Source: JAJZXY01 sp046706185
GTDB taxonomy: Archaea > Thermoplasmatota > Thermoplasmata > Sysuiplasmatales > Sysuiplasmataceae
Direction of reading: 5' to 3'
DNA length: 20,897 nt
Assembly (NCBI GenBank): GCA_046706185.1
Contig: JBJKPR010000045.1
Location: 1 to 20,897, forward strand
Shown: positions 1 through 6,218 of the stretch, piece after piece
How the letters are laid out: every line of letters begins with the position of its first letter
Position numbering within the stretch: position 1 is the first letter of the stretch
Translations under genes and position numbers: made by a program
Notes under the pieces: generated by a model
Databases searched by the model: none
Seen by the model: only the letters and a program-made list of their open reading frames with translations
Told to the model about the DNA's origin: nothing

Positions 1-1090
1 AAGTTGAGCTGTGCTTTGACTTTCTTGTCTCATCGCTGCTTCCGGTACCGAGGAATGCGAATGCCCCCTTGACCTTCTCAAGAAAGTAGGCGAAGTCCTC
101 GCTGCCCATTGTCGGATTGCATTCCACGACCCTCATTTCCGGAGCGAAGAGTTCGGCGCAACGTCCGGCAGTAAGCACATCGTTTACTACGGCGGGCCCT
201 TCCCTGTACCATTGAATGGATGAACTGACCCCGAAGGAGGATGATGAGCCGGCAAGCATCCTCTCAAGCGCTTCCTTGACCTTCCCCTGTGTTTCCGCGG
301 AAAAGGAACGCACCGTTCCCTTAAGGATGACTTCAGAAGGTATCACATTTGCAGCACTCCCTCCGTGCATCTCCCCGAACGACACGACGGCGCTGTCCAG
401 CGGGTCGATGTTCCTTGATACGATTGTATTGGCATCCATTACAAATGAGGAGGCGGCCGTTACCGTGTCCTGGGCAAGGTGAGGGTAGGCGCCATGTCCG
501 CCATTCCCCTTGAGCCTGACAGAGAAGAGTGCATTTGCTGCCATTGCCGGGCCGCGCAGTATCGCAATCGTGCCTGTATCCAGGGAGGGCCAAACGTGAA
601 GTCCGAATATTTTCTCAATCCCGTCGAGCACGCCTGATTCTATCATCCTCTTCGCCCCCTCTCCGACCTCCTCGGCCGGCTGGAATATCAATCTTACGCT
701 CCTCCTCATCCTCCCCGAAATAAGAACACCGGCACACGCGAGCATGGCTGAATGCGCATCGTGCCCGCATGCGTGCATCACACCCTCATTCAGGCTTGAA
801 AAAGGCTCGCCTGATTCCTCCCTGATGGGCAGAGCATCCATGTCTGCCCTCAGGGCGATCGATGGCTCGGGACCTGTATCGCAGACAACTGAGGGAAAAT
901 CATAACTGTAGGGGCTCAACCCGTGCCCGGAGAGAAAGGAGGAAATCGTCTCCGCCGTTCGGACCTCCCCGTTGGAGAGTTCGGGAAGCGAGTGAAGTCT
1001 TCTCCTCAGCTCCACGCACTCCGGGAATATCGCCCTGGCGTGATCAGGCAGATTGCCCTGTATCCGAGGACCAGACTGGCTGTCGGCCAT
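1..1090 (-). CDS. M20-family amidohydrolase (N-acyl-amino-acid / IAA-amino-acid hydrolase type), 3' end outside window
   Basis: Reading minus from an ATG at 1090 gives 363 residues with no stop before the window edge, so the C-terminus (probably about 25 residues) is missing. Seen directly: HACGHD at residues 106-111, the paired Glu at 140-141 after FQPA, GLHVWP around His165, PTMGSEDFA at 326-334, and a terminal His360. These match the metal ligands and catalytic Glu of the M20D branch (dinuclear metal, cytosolic, hydrolysing the amide bond of N-acyl amino acids). The lid/dimerisation domain falls at about residues 185-290. It lies 33 bp downstream of the regulator gene on the same strand and may be cotranscribed with it. 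Only a weak AAAGG lies upstream of the start. The exact substrate cannot be read from sequence; an aminoacylase or a peptide-salvage role are both possible. Confidence 0.9.
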   Translation of the reverse strand, partial: MADSQSGPRIQGNLPDHARAIFPECVELRRRLHSLPELSNGEVRTAETISSFLSGHGLSPYSYDFPSVVCDTGPEPSIALRADMDALPIREESGEPFSSLNEGVMHACGHDAHSAMLACAGVLISGRMRRSVRLIFQPAEEVGEGAKRMIESGVLDGIEKIFGLHVWPSLDTGTIAILRGPAMAANALFSVRLKGNGGHGAYPHLAQDTVTAASSFVMDANTIVSRNIDPLDSAVVSFGEMHGGSAANVIPSEVILKGTVRSFSAETQGKVKEALERMLAGSSSSFGVSSSIQWYREGPAVVNDVLTAGRCAELFAPEMRVVECNPTMGSEDFAYFLEKVKGAFAFLGTGSSDETRKSKHSST

Positions 1091-1123
1091 GAATGTGGAT
1101 AGCCTTTCAAGATATCAAAATAG

Positions 1124-1843
1124 CTACTGTGTAGAATCTGCCTGGGAACGGGGGCCGTCGCCGTGTGGCCGGATAACGTACCTGCACATGTGCTCGCCGT
1201 TCACCATCCAGTGTGTCCTTTCGACATCGTCACCAAGAAGATCCCTGAAAAGCGCAAGTTCGGACGAACATGCAAGCCTGTACCTGCTCGCAACCGTCAT
1301 GAGGGGGCAGTTGTGCTCCATCAGCACCGTTGAACCGTCAGGCAGTTTGCTTGTTTCGGCAAGGAACCCCTCCTCCTCCCTTATCCTTGCAAGCTCCTCT
1401 ATCCTTTCCTGCGGGGTGAGGTCTTTCACTCTCGCAGAGTATCTCTCCTTGAGTTCGTCTCTCCGCTTTTCGAAGAATTCCCTGACGCCCGATTCACCGA
1501 TCTTGTCCTCGATGAAGGAAAGCGCTGACAATGCGATGTAAGGATACGATGTTGGAAAGAGATAATGCGCGTCGGGCGTCAGCGAGTACCTGTATTCAGG
1601 CCTGCCCACTCCAGAGCGAATCACCCTCTTCTGGACAAGCTGGTCCCTCTCAAGGTTGGAAAGGTGCTTGCTGACGGCCATTTTGCTGATGCCCATGGAG
1701 CACGATATATCCTTCATGCCTGCCTCGCCTTTCTGCTTGATAAGTGCGATTATCGCATTCCTTGTGGAATGGTTTGCCTTGTCCAGCAGGTCGGTGTGGA
1801 CCAGCTCGCTTTCTCCTCCATTGTTCCTTCTCATCGGGGGCAC
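1124..1843 (-). CDS. SufR-like winged-helix transcriptional regulator with C-terminal cysteines
   Basis: The product is 239 aa from a GTG at 1843; an in-frame ATG at 1834 (residue 4) is the more conservative start. Residues 25-90 form an ArsR/DeoR-type winged helix (GISKMAVSKHLSNLERDQLV as the recognition region, then the RSGVGRPEYRYSLT wing), followed by a charged helical linker (about 105-160). The C-terminal part holds Cys179 (EHNCPL), Cys192 (LACSSEL) and Cys220 (GEHMCRYVI), spaced as I recall for SufR-type iron-sulfur regulators. An additional upstream Cys of some SufR proteins is absent (Met175 at that place). Inference: an Fe-S or redox sensing repressor. No suf genes are present here, so the target is unknown. 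It sits between the phosphate permease and the amidohydrolase, with its own AT-rich upstream region. Confidence 0.8.
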   Translation of the reverse strand: MPPMRRNNGGESELVHTDLLDKANHSTRNAIIALIKQKGEAGMKDISCSMGISKMAVSKHLSNLERDQLVQKRVIRSGVGRPEYRYSLTPDAHYLFPTSYPYIALSALSFIEDKIGESGVREFFEKRRDELKERYSARVKDLTPQERIEELARIREEEGFLAETSKLPDGSTVLMEHNCPLMTVASRYRLACSSELALFRDLLGDDVERTHWMVNGEHMCRYVIRPHGDGPRSQADSTQ

Positions 1844-1880
1844 ATCCGAAGATCGACTCCAACGGTTATTGGGACTTCAG

Positions 1881-1890
1881 GATTAATAAG
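1881..1890 (-). promoter_or_regulatory. Possible TATA box for the SufR-like regulator
   Basis: The minus strand reads CTTATTAATC here, inside an AT-rich island (about 1881-1917) between the phosphate permease stop and the regulator start. An archaeal start site about 27 nt downstream would fall near 1859, giving a leader of 15-25 nt depending on start codon. The fit is weaker than for the other promoters in the window. Confidence 0.35.
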
Positions 1891-1942
1891 TTTTGTAATC
1901 TCAATAATTTATTTACTCTGCTCCTGCCGCTGGTCGAGCGCG

Positions 1943-2854
1943 CTAAACAATCAGGCCTATCGTGAAGCTGATGAGAGACGCGAGGATCCAGCCTGTTACT
2001 ATGAGGATAAACGGCTTCGCCGATAAAAACCTCTCCTTATAAGTGATACCTGCCCCGAAGAGCGCAGAGGACAGTGTCTGAGTGTTACTCAGCGGAAGGC
2101 CAAGAAGCGTTGCAGTCTCCACAAGTATCACAGAGTCCAGCAGAGTGACAAGCGCATTTGAATACCTGAGCGAGAACATCTCCCTGCCGATCCTCTGCAG
2201 CGCACCACCGCTGAGAAGATAGCTGCCTGCAACCACTGCGATGACTGCGACAGCCATATTCTGGAAGGAAAAGCCGGCTACCGCAACTATCACACCGAGC
2301 GTGTTTGCGCCGAGAACGTAGGATGCAAGGAAAGAGGACACAAGGAGTATGAGCTTGTAGGTGGATGCCCTCTTCCATATGTCGCGTGGCCTGGATGTGT
2401 TCAGTGCCTTCACCGAAACAACCGATGCAACAATGGCCACGACCGGTGCTGCAAACCACATTGCTATGACAGTGAAGGCATAGCCCGTATCTATGACCAT
2501 ATGCCTAGACACGGATATACCCATGATCAGTCCGACCATCGACATTGTAAGCGACAGGGGGACCCTGAGCAGTATGCCTGCCAGGAAAACAATCACCGTC
2601 ACAATGAGCGCTTCAGACACGAGTGCAGTGGAGGCTGACGGAAACAGGAGGGTCGAGACCTTTACCATGGCGCTCCCCTGAATAAGCAGGCCGGCCACGT
2701 ATCCAAGTATGCCTATGAGTATGCCGGTCCGTTTCCTGATCACACCTGACCCTATCAGCGTCCCTACGCAGGCTGAAAGGTTATTGCCCGATACAAGTGC
2801 AACCGCAAGGAACAGCGGTATAACAAGTGCAAGCTCTACTGCCGTGCCCATCAC
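1943..2854 (-). CDS. PiT-family inorganic phosphate permease
   Basis: The product is 303 aa and strongly hydrophobic throughout, with about ten membrane segments. The two PiT signature regions are visible: SGNNLSACVGTLIGSG near residues 22-37 and LSNTQTLSSALFGAGI near 255-270, placed as inverted repeats as the family expects. The first signature has GNN-L-SA where bacterial proteins usually read GFND-A-AN. Archaeal members often vary here, so transport of phosphate is likely, but the coupling ion is uncertain. Start: GTG at 2854 overlaps the upstream DUF47 stop by 4 nt (GTGA); ATG at 2851 overlaps it by 1 nt (TGATG). Either way translation is coupled. DUF47 plus PiT gene pairs are a known arrangement for low-affinity phosphate uptake. 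Confidence 0.9.
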   Translation of the reverse strand: MMGTAVELALVIPLFLAVALVSGNNLSACVGTLIGSGVIRKRTGILIGILGYVAGLLIQGSAMVKVSTLLFPSASTALVSEALIVTVIVFLAGILLRVPLSLTMSMVGLIMGISVSRHMVIDTGYAFTVIAMWFAAPVVAIVASVVSVKALNTSRPRDIWKRASTYKLILLVSSFLASYVLGANTLGVIVAVAGFSFQNMAVAVIAVVAGSYLLSGGALQRIGREMFSLRYSNALVTLLDSVILVETATLLGLPLSNTQTLSSALFGAGITYKERFLSAKPFILIVTGWILASLISFTIGLIV

Positions 2855-3528
2855 TTTGAAATCGATGTGGCAACCGCAAGAATGAGGTCGGATATGTCCT
2901 CGCAGCTGTCCAGTATGTCGTCCATCTTGTGCACAAGCTCAGTGATGTGTGTGAACTGGAGATAATGCATCTCAGGTGCCATGAAGTACAGCTTGTCGAA
3001 CGATGAATCCTTCACATTGTCTCCCCTCTCCTCTATTCCCTCTATTTCCATGCGTATGGACTGCATGTCATCAAGGCTGGTGGTGGCAAGCAGCCTTTTC
3101 AGCGCTTTCATAGCCTCCTCGGAGAGGTCAAGAAGCTCATTGAGCTGAGACTGAAATGCAAGAAGATTGCCCAGTTCCTTGGCTTCAAAACGCAGCCTGC
3201 CCGTCCTTTTTATTTCCCGGCTTATGTAATGGAAATTGTCCATTATATTGTCTGCCATGTCCACACATTCCAGAAGCGTATCCAGTATGTTTGAGCTGAT
3301 GGCGCCGTTTGTTATCTCGCCTGAGATGCTGAATGCTATCCTGTCCGATTCCTTCTCGAGAGAGATGACACTTTCGCTGAGTTCTCCAACCATGGCGACG
3401 CTGTCGGCGTTGAGCATTTTCTTGACTATCTGCTTTGAGTCGAGGCCGAGCTGTATGATTTCAGCTATACCCTGGAAAATCTTCTTTTCACCTATTATGA
3501 AGATGCCCCGTAGCCTCTTTCTGTTCAA
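2851..3528 (-). CDS. DUF47 / PhoU-like phosphate transport regulator
   Basis: With the TTG at 3528 as start the product is 225 aa, the usual size for this cytosolic all-helical family. The recognisable part begins at RKRLRGIFIIGEKKIFQG and continues as long amphipathic helices rich in Glu/Asp (EKESDRIA, EGIEERGDNVKD, HKMDDILDSCEDISDLI), the ExxxD-type metal-binding pattern of PhoU-like proteins. The start at 3528 is favoured because GGGGTGG lies just upstream (about 3533-3540) and a TATA-like CTTAATAG lies near 3573-3580. An open extension to a TTG at 3660 (269 aa) would add a hydrophobic stretch not expected in the family. The gene is directly coupled to the PiT permease and probably controls its activity. 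Confidence 0.85.
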   Translation of the reverse strand: MNRKRLRGIFIIGEKKIFQGIAEIIQLGLDSKQIVKKMLNADSVAMVGELSESVISLEKESDRIAFSISGEITNGAISSNILDTLLECVDMADNIMDNFHYISREIKRTGRLRFEAKELGNLLAFQSQLNELLDLSEEAMKALKRLLATTSLDDMQSIRMEIEGIEERGDNVKDSSFDKLYFMAPEMHYLQFTHITELVHKMDDILDSCEDISDLILAVATSISK

Positions 3529-3572
3529 TCCGTCCACCCCGTCACTGCCAGTGCTCAAATAGCACAGCACAG

Positions 3573-3580
3573 CTATTAAG
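3573..3580 (-). promoter_or_regulatory. Possible TATA box for the DUF47-PiT operon
   Basis: CTTAATAG on the minus strand predicts transcription starting near 3549, leaving a leader of about 20 nt that contains the GGGGTGG ribosome binding site before the TTG at 3528. Weak match, but it fits the family-based start choice. Confidence 0.35.
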
Positions 3581-3695
3581 ACTAATGCGCATGCCAGGCG
3601 CAGCCGTCCGTTCTTGTCCCAGCGGACCCCGTCTGGCGAACCCGAATGCGGTAATTTCAAAGAATGATAATCTCGTGGTCACCTTTTTGTATTGT

Positions 3696-3700
3696 GGAGG
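3696..3700 (+). promoter_or_regulatory. Strong Shine-Dalgarno GGAGG serving an upstream ORF
   Basis: GGAGG lies 9 nt before an ATG at 3710, not at a useful distance from the pilin-like gene start at 3738 (37 nt away). It is the only strong ribosome binding site in this intergenic region, so ribosomes probably load at the short ORF first, if the transcript begins upstream of it. Confidence 0.45.
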
Positions 3701-3709
3701 CGGACTAAC

Positions 3710-3745
3710 ATGTGGAACCTAGGCACCGGGCATTATCATGATTAG
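3710..3745 (+). CDS. Putative 11-codon upstream ORF overlapping the pilin-like gene start
   Basis: ATG at 3710 opens a short frame encoding MWNLGTGHYHD, stopping at TAG 3743-3745, six bases into the next gene (ATG 3738) in another frame. A GGAGG stands 9 nt upstream. The pilin-like gene's own frame is closed by a TAG at 3720, so it cannot begin earlier. This may be a coupling or leader ORF that delivers ribosomes to the weakly signalled start of the 628-aa protein. The alternative is chance, particularly if transcription begins downstream of 3710. Confidence 0.35.
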   Translation: MWNLGTGHYHD

Positions 3746-5624
3746 GGATAGGGCAAGAAACAATAGCACTGCTCACCGCGGCAAAGACCAGGGTGTGTCC
3801 GAGATCATAGGAGACATACTGATTCTTGGAATCACTGTTGTTCTGTTCACGAGCATATTCTTCTACGTCAATGCAATACCGACGCCGAGCGCACAGACCT
3901 TCGCCGATTTCCAGGCGACGGTGACACAGCCTGTCGCGAATGGAGTCACCTTCCAGGAGATACTCAACGTTACACACCTCGGTGGTCAGAGCCTGAATGC
4001 GGGAACGACATCGATTGTCGTCCAGGTCAACCAGACGACAGCTGTTTACACCCTGCCCGAAGGGAACAGCGTGGGCTCTTCCGGAATTCTAGTGCCATGG
4101 ACTTCCTCCAGCTGGGGAACCAATCAGGTCTGGAGCGTAAACCAGACTGGTATCAGCGCAGGTTCTGTTGTTGCCATTTCAATCATAAACACCGCTTCCA
4201 ACTACGTTGTGTGGAGCACCGTGCTCACTGGAAAATCAGGCGTCTCTGCGCCGGTAATCCAGAGCGCATATGCGTCACCCAGTCCAGTCACACCAGGCAA
4301 GAAGGTGACTGTCTATGCCATCATACTTGGCGATGTTGCCTATGCCAATGCATCCGTCTTTTACCTTAACGGCAGCGTAGCCAATCTGCAGCTCACACCG
4401 TCAGCCGGGCTCTACACAGGAGTCTTCCAGACATCAGCCAACCTGACAAGCGGGCAGTATTATCCGATACAGATAAACGCGACCTCATCAAAGGGCCTGA
4501 AGGCGAATTATACATTCTCCACACTTGTCGAGAACAACGGTCCAGACATAATAACTGCGAGCATTAATCCCAATCCGGCAACGCCTGGCTCTTACTTCAA
4601 TGTCACCGCGTACATCATAGACGAGAATTCAACTCAATTTGACCCGGCAGCAGGCCTTGGCAGCGTTACAATACAGCCAGATGGAACGCCGCTGCTTACA
4701 AACATAACACAAAATGGTTCGAATGCCGCCAGGATGTTGCCGAGCGAGTATACCGGCATATTCACCTACCCGGGATATGTGGAACTGAACACATACGGGT
4801 TTGAGACGTTCGCGATTAATGCAACAGATACGCAGGGCAACGTTGCAACCTACTTCATAACACTTGTCGTGCTCAACACCCTTAACCCGGGTTTCCTGAA
4901 TTCAAGCTATCCGTCAACATACCTGGGACCAACAAGCATGACCTTCTCTAACTTCAAGTGGTATCCTGCAGGCAGCCCGCAGAAAGCTGTGACTGGTTAC
5001 TCGGTAAGCCTCAGTGAAGTCGCCAACGGCATATACTTCCAGCTGGAGCTCACAAACCACAACACAAGCAACACTCTGTATCTTGATGACCTGACAAACA
5101 TCTACTTCTTTGCAGGTTCGAGCGTAGGATTTTCACAGTCGTGGTCGTTTGTTGTGCTTAACGGGACCCACGGCGCGACGTACATGACGCCCTACACCAA
5201 CGCTGCGGGCTATCTGCAGAATAACTATTCCGGAAGCAGCGAGACGTACCCCAGCCTGAAATGGCCTCTTCCGACAACGGGGACTCCAGCGTCAAACTGG
5301 GCCAACTACACCATTACCGGCAGCTCGCCAAGTTCGACAGGATTCATCGTGCTTCCTGCAGCAGTTGGGGGTGTACAGGTAGGTGTCCCTGTCATATTCG
5401 GTGCGCCGGTTGTAGGCAATCCAAGCAGCAACACGATACCCTCCACATCCGGAGGGCCGTTTGCATTTAAGCTCACAGGAAATACCGCACCCTTCATCTC
5501 GACCAACTTTGTAGAGTTGTTCGGTTATCTGCTTCCATACCAGACAATGCCGTGGCAGACATTCCCGACTGGCGGAATTCCGTATGGGCAGACCATCCCA
5601 TTCTCCGGCATATACTGGTATTGA
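3738..5624 (+). CDS. Large archaeal type IV pilin-like surface protein with Ig-like domains
   Basis: The 628-aa product begins with a basic leader, then KDQG followed by VSEIIGDILILGITVVLFTSI (about residues 20-40), the archaeal pilin N-terminal pattern: a class III signal probably cleaved after Gly19 by a PibD/EppA-like peptidase, then the hydrophobic assembly helix. Residues 50-165 look like the pilin beta domain. Two similar Ig-like modules follow (about 172-265 and 270-380), each opened by a related phrase (SPSPVTPGKKVTVYA; NPNPATPGSYFNVTA). The remaining 245 residues are Ser/Thr/Asn/Tyr-rich with many NxS/T sequons and no C-terminal membrane helix. Most archaeal pilins are much shorter, so this may be a tip or adhesin-type subunit. 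It is transcribed away from the phosphate operon and is distant from the pilus motor operon. No prepilin peptidase is in the window. Confidence 0.8.
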   Translation: MIRDRARNNSTAHRGKDQGVSEIIGDILILGITVVLFTSIFFYVNAIPTPSAQTFADFQATVTQPVANGVTFQEILNVTHLGGQSLNAGTTSIVVQVNQTTAVYTLPEGNSVGSSGILVPWTSSSWGTNQVWSVNQTGISAGSVVAISIINTASNYVVWSTVLTGKSGVSAPVIQSAYASPSPVTPGKKVTVYAIILGDVAYANASVFYLNGSVANLQLTPSAGLYTGVFQTSANLTSGQYYPIQINATSSKGLKANYTFSTLVENNGPDIITASINPNPATPGSYFNVTAYIIDENSTQFDPAAGLGSVTIQPDGTPLLTNITQNGSNAARMLPSEYTGIFTYPGYVELNTYGFETFAINATDTQGNVATYFITLVVLNTLNPGFLNSSYPSTYLGPTSMTFSNFKWYPAGSPQKAVTGYSVSLSEVANGIYFQLELTNHNTSNTLYLDDLTNIYFFAGSSVGFSQSWSFVVLNGTHGATYMTPYTNAAGYLQNNYSGSSETYPSLKWPLPTTGTPASNWANYTITGSSPSSTGFIVLPAAVGGVQVGVPVIFGAPVVGNPSSNTIPSTSGGPFAFKLTGNTAPFISTNFVELFGYLLPYQTMPWQTFPTGGIPYGQTIPFSGIYWY

Positions 5625-5692
5625 GCAGGACAGCGTGGTCATGTAAGGGCTGACGAAATGTGATGCATTGCTGGCAAATCTCAGCCTCTCTC

Positions 5693-5708
5693 GGGCGCCG
5701 CGGCGCCC
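5693..5708. repeat. Perfect 16-bp GC palindrome
   Basis: GGGCGCCGCGGCGCCC is identical to its reverse complement with no spacer, 69 bp after the pilin-like gene stop. It contains CCGCGG at its centre and GGCGCC on both sides. With no loop and no following T-run it is not a textbook terminator; it may be a protein-binding site, an RNA 3'-end structure or chance. Confidence 0.6.
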
Positions 5709-5759
5709 TGTCTGCCGGCCGAAGAGTTGTTCAGGAAACGCTGAGACTGCTGCTGCCTG

Positions 5760-5772
5760 AAACAAAGAAAAG
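5760..5772 (-). terminator. Possible T-rich archaeal terminator after the small Gly/Ala-rich gene
   Basis: The minus strand reads CTTTTCTTTGTTT about 90 nt beyond the stop of the small gene. Archaeal RNA polymerase commonly terminates at T-rich tracts, but this one is interrupted, so the call is weak. Confidence 0.25.
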
Positions 5773-5860
5773 TGTTTTACAGACAACCAGCAAGCATTCA
5801 GCCCGAATCAAACATGCCGCCTGCCCCGTCCTCTCCGCAGCAGGCCTGTAATTCAGCTGT

Positions 5861-6112
5861 TCAGATGCCGCTGATCATCTTTCCTATGCCTTTTGCGACT
5901 GCGGCAACGGCACCGCCAATACCGCCACCTGCCGCACCGCCCTCCAGCGCGTTCTGGACCGCAGATACGACAGAATGCCCGGGGGCAACTGTAGGAATGT
6001 GCTGAAGGGCTACGGCAAGTCCTCCAGGGTGACCAGCCGCAACCGAAGCTGCGCCCAGCCCTACTGCCCCTATTGCGGCACCAATTGCGCTTGCTGCTGC
6101 AATTCCTATCAT
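5861..6112 (-). CDS. Small Gly/Ala-rich hydrophobic protein, function unknown
   Basis: From the ATG at 6112 the product is 83 aa; a frame extension to ATG 6136 adds eight residues (91 aa). The shorter form is preferred because a TATA box (TTTTATAT, minus strand 6142-6135) is centred 27 nt before it, which predicts a leaderless mRNA. Residues 2-27 form a Gly/Ala hydrophobic helix (GIAAASAIGAAIGAVGLGAA), followed by a short His/Pro-containing middle and LEGGAAGGGIGGAVAAVAKGIGKMISGI-like residues 56-83, with only two charges, Lys74 and Lys78. There is no Cys. The C-terminal segment resembles amphipathic membrane-active peptides. I do not recognise a family. Possibilities include an archaeal bacteriocin-like peptide, a substrate for the divergent radical SAM enzyme, or a small membrane protein. 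A longer overlapping frame (to 6176) is Arg/Cys-rich and looks like a shadow. Confidence 0.55.
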   Translation of the reverse strand: MIGIAAASAIGAAIGAVGLGAASVAAGHPGGLAVALQHIPTVAPGHSVVSAVQNALEGGAAGGGIGGAVAAVAKGIGKMISGI

Positions 6113-6134
6113 GCGCCGTGACTGGAAGTGCTGC

Positions 6135-6142
6135 ATATAAAA
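6135..6142. promoter_or_regulatory. TATA box in the divergent promoter region of the small protein and the radical SAM gene
   Basis: ATATAAAA on plus, TTTTATAT on minus. Going left, its centre is about 27 nt before the ATG at 6112, ideal for a leaderless transcript of the small gene. Going right, it predicts a start near 6166, about 50 nt before the radical SAM ATG at 6218. The left-hand fit is the better one; the right-hand use is possible but unproven. Confidence 0.5.
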
Positions 6143-6152
6143 GGCTTATTTG

Positions 6153-6218
6153 ATGTACATCGAACTGAGCTGCCACTTAAGCCGAAAGAAAGCGAACGGA
6201 CTTGTATCAAAGGATTGA
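6153..6218 (+). CDS. Putative 21-codon ORF coupled to the radical SAM gene
   Basis: ATG at 6153 opens a 21-residue frame (MYIELSCHLSRKK, then seven residues ending in Lys-Asp) whose TGA at 6216-6218 overlaps the radical SAM ATG as TGATG. A weak AAAAGG lies about 8 nt upstream. It would be transcribed only if initiation lies upstream of 6153; the TATA at 6135-6142 instead predicts a start near 6166. It could be a leader ORF, a tiny substrate peptide or chance. Confidence 0.2.
   Translation: MYIELSCHLSRKKANGLVSKD

Larger units (their letters stand above)
5625..5860. other. Convergent intergenic region without a gene
   Basis: These 236 bp lie between the stops of the pilin-like gene (plus) and the small Gly/Ala-rich gene (minus). 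I see no convincing coding frame. They contain a 16-bp perfect palindrome and, on the minus strand, a short T-rich stretch that could end the small gene's transcript. Confidence 0.5.

Noticed and set aside
1053..1541. Plus-strand frame of 162 aa across the amidohydrolase-regulator junction
   Set aside because: It is antisense to both recognised genes, Ser/Leu-rich and without motifs.
5853..6176. 107-residue minus-strand frame overlapping the small Gly/Ala-rich gene
   Set aside because: Its composition (many Arg, Cys, Trp) is what the Gly/Ala codons give in the wrong frame. The other frame has the better promoter geometry and a coherent hydrophobic pattern.
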